The position numbers were made by a program, and so were the translations under genes. A stretch of 64,000 nucleotides of DNA from JANYHH01 sp965249745 (GTDB lineage: Bacteria; Deinococcota; Deinococci; Deinococcales; JAAFIG01). Position 1 is the stretch's first letter. Every line of letters starts with the position of its first letter. The notes under the pieces are model-generated. The model ran no database searches. It was not told the DNA's origin and was given only the letters and a program-made list of their open reading frames with translations. The DNA is taken from contig OZ252252.1 of NCBI GenBank assembly GCA_965249745.1, forward strand, positions 3,286,001 to 3,350,000, in the 5' to 3' direction. Below are positions 61,514-64,000 of the stretch, in pieces.

Positions 61514-62367
61514 ACGCTCGCCTTTACGTTCCAGACGCCGCTGGTAGCCGCGCTCCGGGCGTACTCGCGGAAGTCTCGAGGCTCGCGTCCGAGGGCGCGA
61601 CGCACCCCATCGGTCGTGCTCGAGTTGCGGCCGTCCAAGACGACGGTGAACAGCTCTTTCATCAGGGTTACGGTCTCAGGTGGAACTCCTTGCGCGGTTA
61701 GATCGGTCTCGAAGTCCGGTGTGGTGATACGGCGGTAGCTAATCTGTCGCTCGCTCGCTAGGGCTATTTCACGCACGGCCTCCTGAAAACTGATGGCTCG
61801 AGGGCCGGTCAGCTCGTATACCTGGCCGCTGTGACGCGAGTCGGTCAAGGCTGCCACGGCCACCTCGGCAATGTCGTCTGCGTCTACGAACGGCTCAGCG
61901 ACTTCCGCGACCGGGAGCGCCACGTCACCCGCCAGGATCGGTCCCAGCAAGAAACTCTCCGAGAAATTCTGCGCGAACCAACTCGAGCGCAGGATCGTCC
62001 AATCGGCTCCGGATTGTTGCAGTTTGGCTTCGCTGCGTTGCGCTTCCGGTTCACCGCGGCCCGAGAGCAGAACCAGCCGTCTGACACCGCACTGAACGGC
62101 TAGCTTGGCTAGAGCAGCGATCTCGTCGGCTGCGCCGGGCACGGCTAGGTCAGGGTAGTAGCTGATGTAGGCCGCACCCACCCCGCCCAGGGCAGCTTCC
62201 CAGGTGTGACGGTCGTCCCAGTCAAAAGCGGGGCTGCCCGTGCGCGACCCGAGCCGCACGGGAATGCCGCGCGCCTCGAGTCGTTCCACAATGCGTCGCC
62301 CGGTCTTGCCGTGGCCGCCGAGCACGAGGATGGGTTTGGATATTCGTTGTGGCTTCTCAGAGTTCAT
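61510..62367 (-). CDS. NmrA-type NAD(P)-binding protein
   Basis: A 285-residue protein with cofactor motif GGHGKTGRR (17-25), LGSRTGSPAFDWDD, and ILRSSWFAQNF. AGGAGG precedes the ATG. Its promoter (TTGACA, 17 bp, TATCAT) and a 21-bp palindromic operator lie in the spacer to the divergent TetR gene, so it is the probable target of that repressor. Confidence 0.9.
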   Translation of the reverse strand: MNSEKPQRISKPILVLGGHGKTGRRIVERLEARGIPVRLGSRTGSPAFDWDDRHTWEAALGGVGAAYISYYPDLAVPGAADEIAALAKLAVQCGVRRLVLLSGRGEPEAQRSEAKLQQSGADWTILRSSWFAQNFSESFLLGPILAGDVALPVAEVAEPFVDADDIAEVAVAALTDSRHSGQVYELTGPRAISFQEAVREIALASERQISYRRITTPDFETDLTAQGVPPETVTLMKELFTVVLDGRNSSTTDGVRRALGREPRDFREYARSAATSGVWNVKASV

Positions 62368-62377
62368 CGCGCCTCCT

Positions 62378-62398
62378 AATGTGAGTAATCCTCACATT
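62378..62398. promoter_or_regulatory. TetR operator (inverted repeat)
   Basis: AATGTGAG and CTCACATT, perfect 8-bp half-sites 5 nt apart. It sits just downstream of the predicted transcription start of the NmrA-type gene, where a bound repressor would block transcription. Confidence 0.75.
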
Positions 62399-62405
62399 CT
62401 GAAAG

Positions 62406-62434
62406 ATGATAAACACTCATGTTATAGTTGTCAA
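62406..62434 (-). promoter_or_regulatory. Promoter of the NmrA/DUF1772 operon
   Basis: Minus strand: TTGACA (62429-62434), 17-bp spacer, TATCAT (62406-62411). A -10 box TATAGT for the TetR gene (62423-62428) overlaps this promoter on the opposite strand. Confidence 0.75.
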
Positions 62435-62443
62435 GAGGCGATC

Positions 62444-63118
62444 GTGAAACCAGACAGCCAAAAATCAGTTGCCACTCGAGCCGCGCGGGGAGAGTCTCAG
62501 AGCCTCCCGCCCGCCCGAGTTCCCACGCAGCAACGCAGCCGTGAACGCCTCGAGCGCATTTTGGCCGTCGCCACAGATTTGATCGCGTCGCGCGGCAGCG
62601 ACACGCTTCGCATGGGCGAGGTGGCGGAACGGGCGAGCATCTCGATCGGTTCCCTGTACCAATACTTTCCCGATAAGGCCGCGATCGTTCAGACTCTGGC
62701 GGAGCGCTTCAACGCCGTGGGCCGCGCCTGCGTCGCCGCGACCCTAAACGGCATCACCAGCGAAAATCAGCTCGAACCGGCCCTGCACCGCATCACCGAC
62801 GAGTTCTACGCCCTGTACCTGGCGGAACCCGCGATGCGCGACATCTGGGGAGCCACCCAAGCTGACAAGAGCTTGCAGCAACTCGAGGCGACCGACGGCG
62901 AGGCGCACGCGACCATGCTCTGCGAAACGTTGACCCGACTGCGCCCCGATGCGCCTCGAGGACCGCTCTGGACGCTTTCGATGCTGACGATGCAACTGAT
63001 CGCCACCGCCGTGCGCCTGGCAATCACCCTCGATCGCCCGGAAGGGGACGCGATTGTCGCCGCCTTCAAACGCCTGCTGCGGGCGAAGCTGTTGGAATCA
63101 CTCGAAGATCGTTGCTGA
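62444..63118 (+). CDS. TetR-family transcriptional repressor
   Basis: A 224-residue regulator with the TetR helix-turn-helix (RILAVATDLIASRGSDTLRMGEVAERA, split by a loop, then SIGSLYQYFPDKAAIV). The helical C-terminal half would bind a hydrophobic ligand. Start set at GTG 62444 after AGAGG; earlier in-frame sequence overlaps the divergent gene. Its stop codon lies inside the fourth copy of the 90-bp repeat. Confidence 0.92.
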   Translation: MKPDSQKSVATRAARGESQSLPPARVPTQQRSRERLERILAVATDLIASRGSDTLRMGEVAERASISIGSLYQYFPDKAAIVQTLAERFNAVGRACVAATLNGITSENQLEPALHRITDEFYALYLAEPAMRDIWGATQADKSLQQLEATDGEAHATMLCETLTRLRPDAPRGPLWTLSMLTMQLIATAVRLAITLDRPEGDAIVAAFKRLLRAKLLESLEDRC

Positions 63119-63205
63119 TAACCCCACGATTCGGCTACCAGGCGCGTGCGTCACAGACGCACGCTATTGCCTTAAAACGGTAACCTGACCACGCCGAACT
63201 CAGTC
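63115..63205 (+). repeat. About 90-bp structured intergenic repeat, copy 4
   Basis: CTGATAACCCCACGATTCGG start, a perfect hairpin GTGCGT-CACAG-ACGCAC, TTGCCTTAAAAC and GCCGAACTCAGT end. Its first bases provide the TGA stop of the TetR gene. The rest of the spacer to 63420 shows nothing else. Confidence 0.88.
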
Positions 63206-63420
63206 ATTCAAGAGATTGGACGAAACTTCCCCAGTTGAAGCACCGGACGAGCAGACGAGGAAAACCTCGAGACCTGAGCGGCGAACCGTTGGGTTCTGAC
63301 CCGATTATCTTTTAGGCGGAATCGCTGCGTCTGACGGACACTCGAGCATCGAGAACTCTTTGCAGAACGTATTCTTTGAGAATTTTGTTGCCACAATTTG
63401 AAACCAAGCACGATTTGAAA

Positions 63421-63801
63421 TCAAGATTGCTCGAGGCGGGCGGGCGAATCGGTGGCGCGGCTCGCCTCGCGGACCTCGCGTTGCAAGAAGAAATTCAGTG
63501 CGGTGCGAATCCCGGCGATGGCCGCGAGTTTCCCAATGTCGTCCCAGCTCGGGGCAATAGCAGTTCTAAGAATATCCGCCGCCAGCAGAAACTCCAGGAC
63601 CACCGACAGCCAGCGCCCGAGCCGCAAACGAATCGCCTCTTTTCTGACCTCCGGCTCCTGACGGCGCGACGTCAGCAACGACCCTGCCCCCAGCAATGCC
63701 TCCAAAACCGCGAAGGCCACGACCAGCACGGCGGCGACCTCGACGACGGCCGCAACGTACAGCGTGACCTGGCGGACGATTTCCTCGAGCGTTTGCACCA
63801 T
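63421..63801 (-). CDS. DUF1622 membrane protein
   Basis: A 126-residue protein with three hydrophobic helices; LEFLLAADILRTAIAPSWDD and RTALNFFL are the hallmark of DUF1622. Function unknown. ATG 63799-63801 is 7 nt from TACAGT (63809-63814, minus strand), which decides it over an upstream GTG. Confidence 0.9.
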   Translation of the reverse strand: MVQTLEEIVRQVTLYVAAVVEVAAVLVVAFAVLEALLGAGSLLTSRRQEPEVRKEAIRLRLGRWLSVVLEFLLAADILRTAIAPSWDDIGKLAAIAGIRTALNFFLQREVREASRATDSPARLEQS

Positions 63802-63876
63802 AGGCCTCACTGTACTGGTGCGGCGTTAAAAAGCGTCCGGTACTCGAGACAGACGGTTTGAGGTATCGGCAGAGCT

Positions 63877-64000
63877 TCAACGTTTCAGTAAAAGCTGCAC
63901 CGCGACCGCGATCATCAAACCCGCCAGCAACCGCCGCAGCGTGACTTCCGGCAGGCTCAACCCGACTCGAGCACCGAGGGCCGTGCCGATCACGATGCCG
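63877..64000 (-). CDS. TauE/SafE-type permease (C-terminal end only)
   Basis: The last 40 codons of a membrane protein, running in from beyond the window: GIVIGTALGARVGLSLPEV and RRLLAGLMIAVAVQLLLKR. The IGTxLGARVGLSLP pattern with a final helix fits the sulfite-exporter TauE/SafE family. Partial, so substrate is open. Confidence 0.7.
   Translation of the reverse strand, partial: GIVIGTALGARVGLSLPEVTLRRLLAGLMIAVAVQLLLKR

Overview
The window is chromosomal DNA of a GC-rich bacterium, most likely in Deinococcota (Deinococcus-Thermus). The evidence is a 16S rRNA gene standing alone with no 23S, 5S or tRNA genes attached, a very high share of genes whose -10 box (TANNNT) sits only 5-8 nt from the start codon (leaderless mRNAs, established for Deinococcus deserti), a phytoene desaturase, a lone gyrB, and families of small intergenic repeats. 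Genus cannot be set from this window alone. The palindrome CTCGAG occurs about five times per kb, roughly 15 times what base composition predicts, but is absent from the 16S gene.

Layout. 1-12 kb: Fe-S DinG/Rad3-type helicase (cut by the window edge), DUF4259, secreted proteins, a wHTH regulator divergent from an exported alpha/beta hydrolase, msrA, a TPR membrane protein, fabG, galT, a frameshifted GNAT, and a two-gene alkylation response pair (Ada-type regulator plus DNA methyltransferase). 12-24 kb: cupin and EamA exporter, ackA, GlcG/DUF336 convergent with a cytochrome P450, ArsR regulator divergent from an antibiotic-biosynthesis monooxygenase, a sulfatase, an SDR, a PaaI thioesterase, an HMA-like protein, DUF503, a lipoprotein and a decayed lipoprotein. 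24.07-26.06 kb: 16S unit with promoter, processing stem and terminator. 26-31 kb: a hydrolase, two unknown genes and a lactate-utilisation operon (lutA-lutB-EamA-lutC). 31-36 kb: a cluster of small exported proteins and a BTAD/TPR regulator. 36-43 kb: phosphoketolase divergent from an orphan sugar-type binding protein, then gyrB.

43-50 kb: P1-family peptidase, a small lipoprotein, an animal-type haem peroxidase operon with a UBP zinc finger and DUF2630, then ybeY-dgkA and a large secreted protein with an N-terminal copper-amine-oxidase-like domain. 50-57.5 kb: three NAD(P)-binding proteins divergent from an HxlR regulator, a Roadblock/LC7-like protein coupled to a membrane protein, and holA. 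58-64 kb: an APH-type kinase, crtI, a TetR-controlled NAD(P)-binding/DUF1772 pair with a clear operator, DUF1622, and the end of a TauE/SafE permease.

Phosphoketolase and acetate kinase together could convert xylulose-5-P or fructose-6-P to acetate plus ATP, and the Lut proteins would oxidise L-lactate, so central carbon overflow metabolism is well represented. The most unusual material is non-genic: the CTCGAG over-representation, a roughly 90-bp structured repeat present four times, REP-like GTAG palindromes in composite blocks, frequent short tandem duplications of 12, 15 or 24 bp inside and outside genes, and leaderless mini-ORFs of 9-11 codons placed just upstream of genes.
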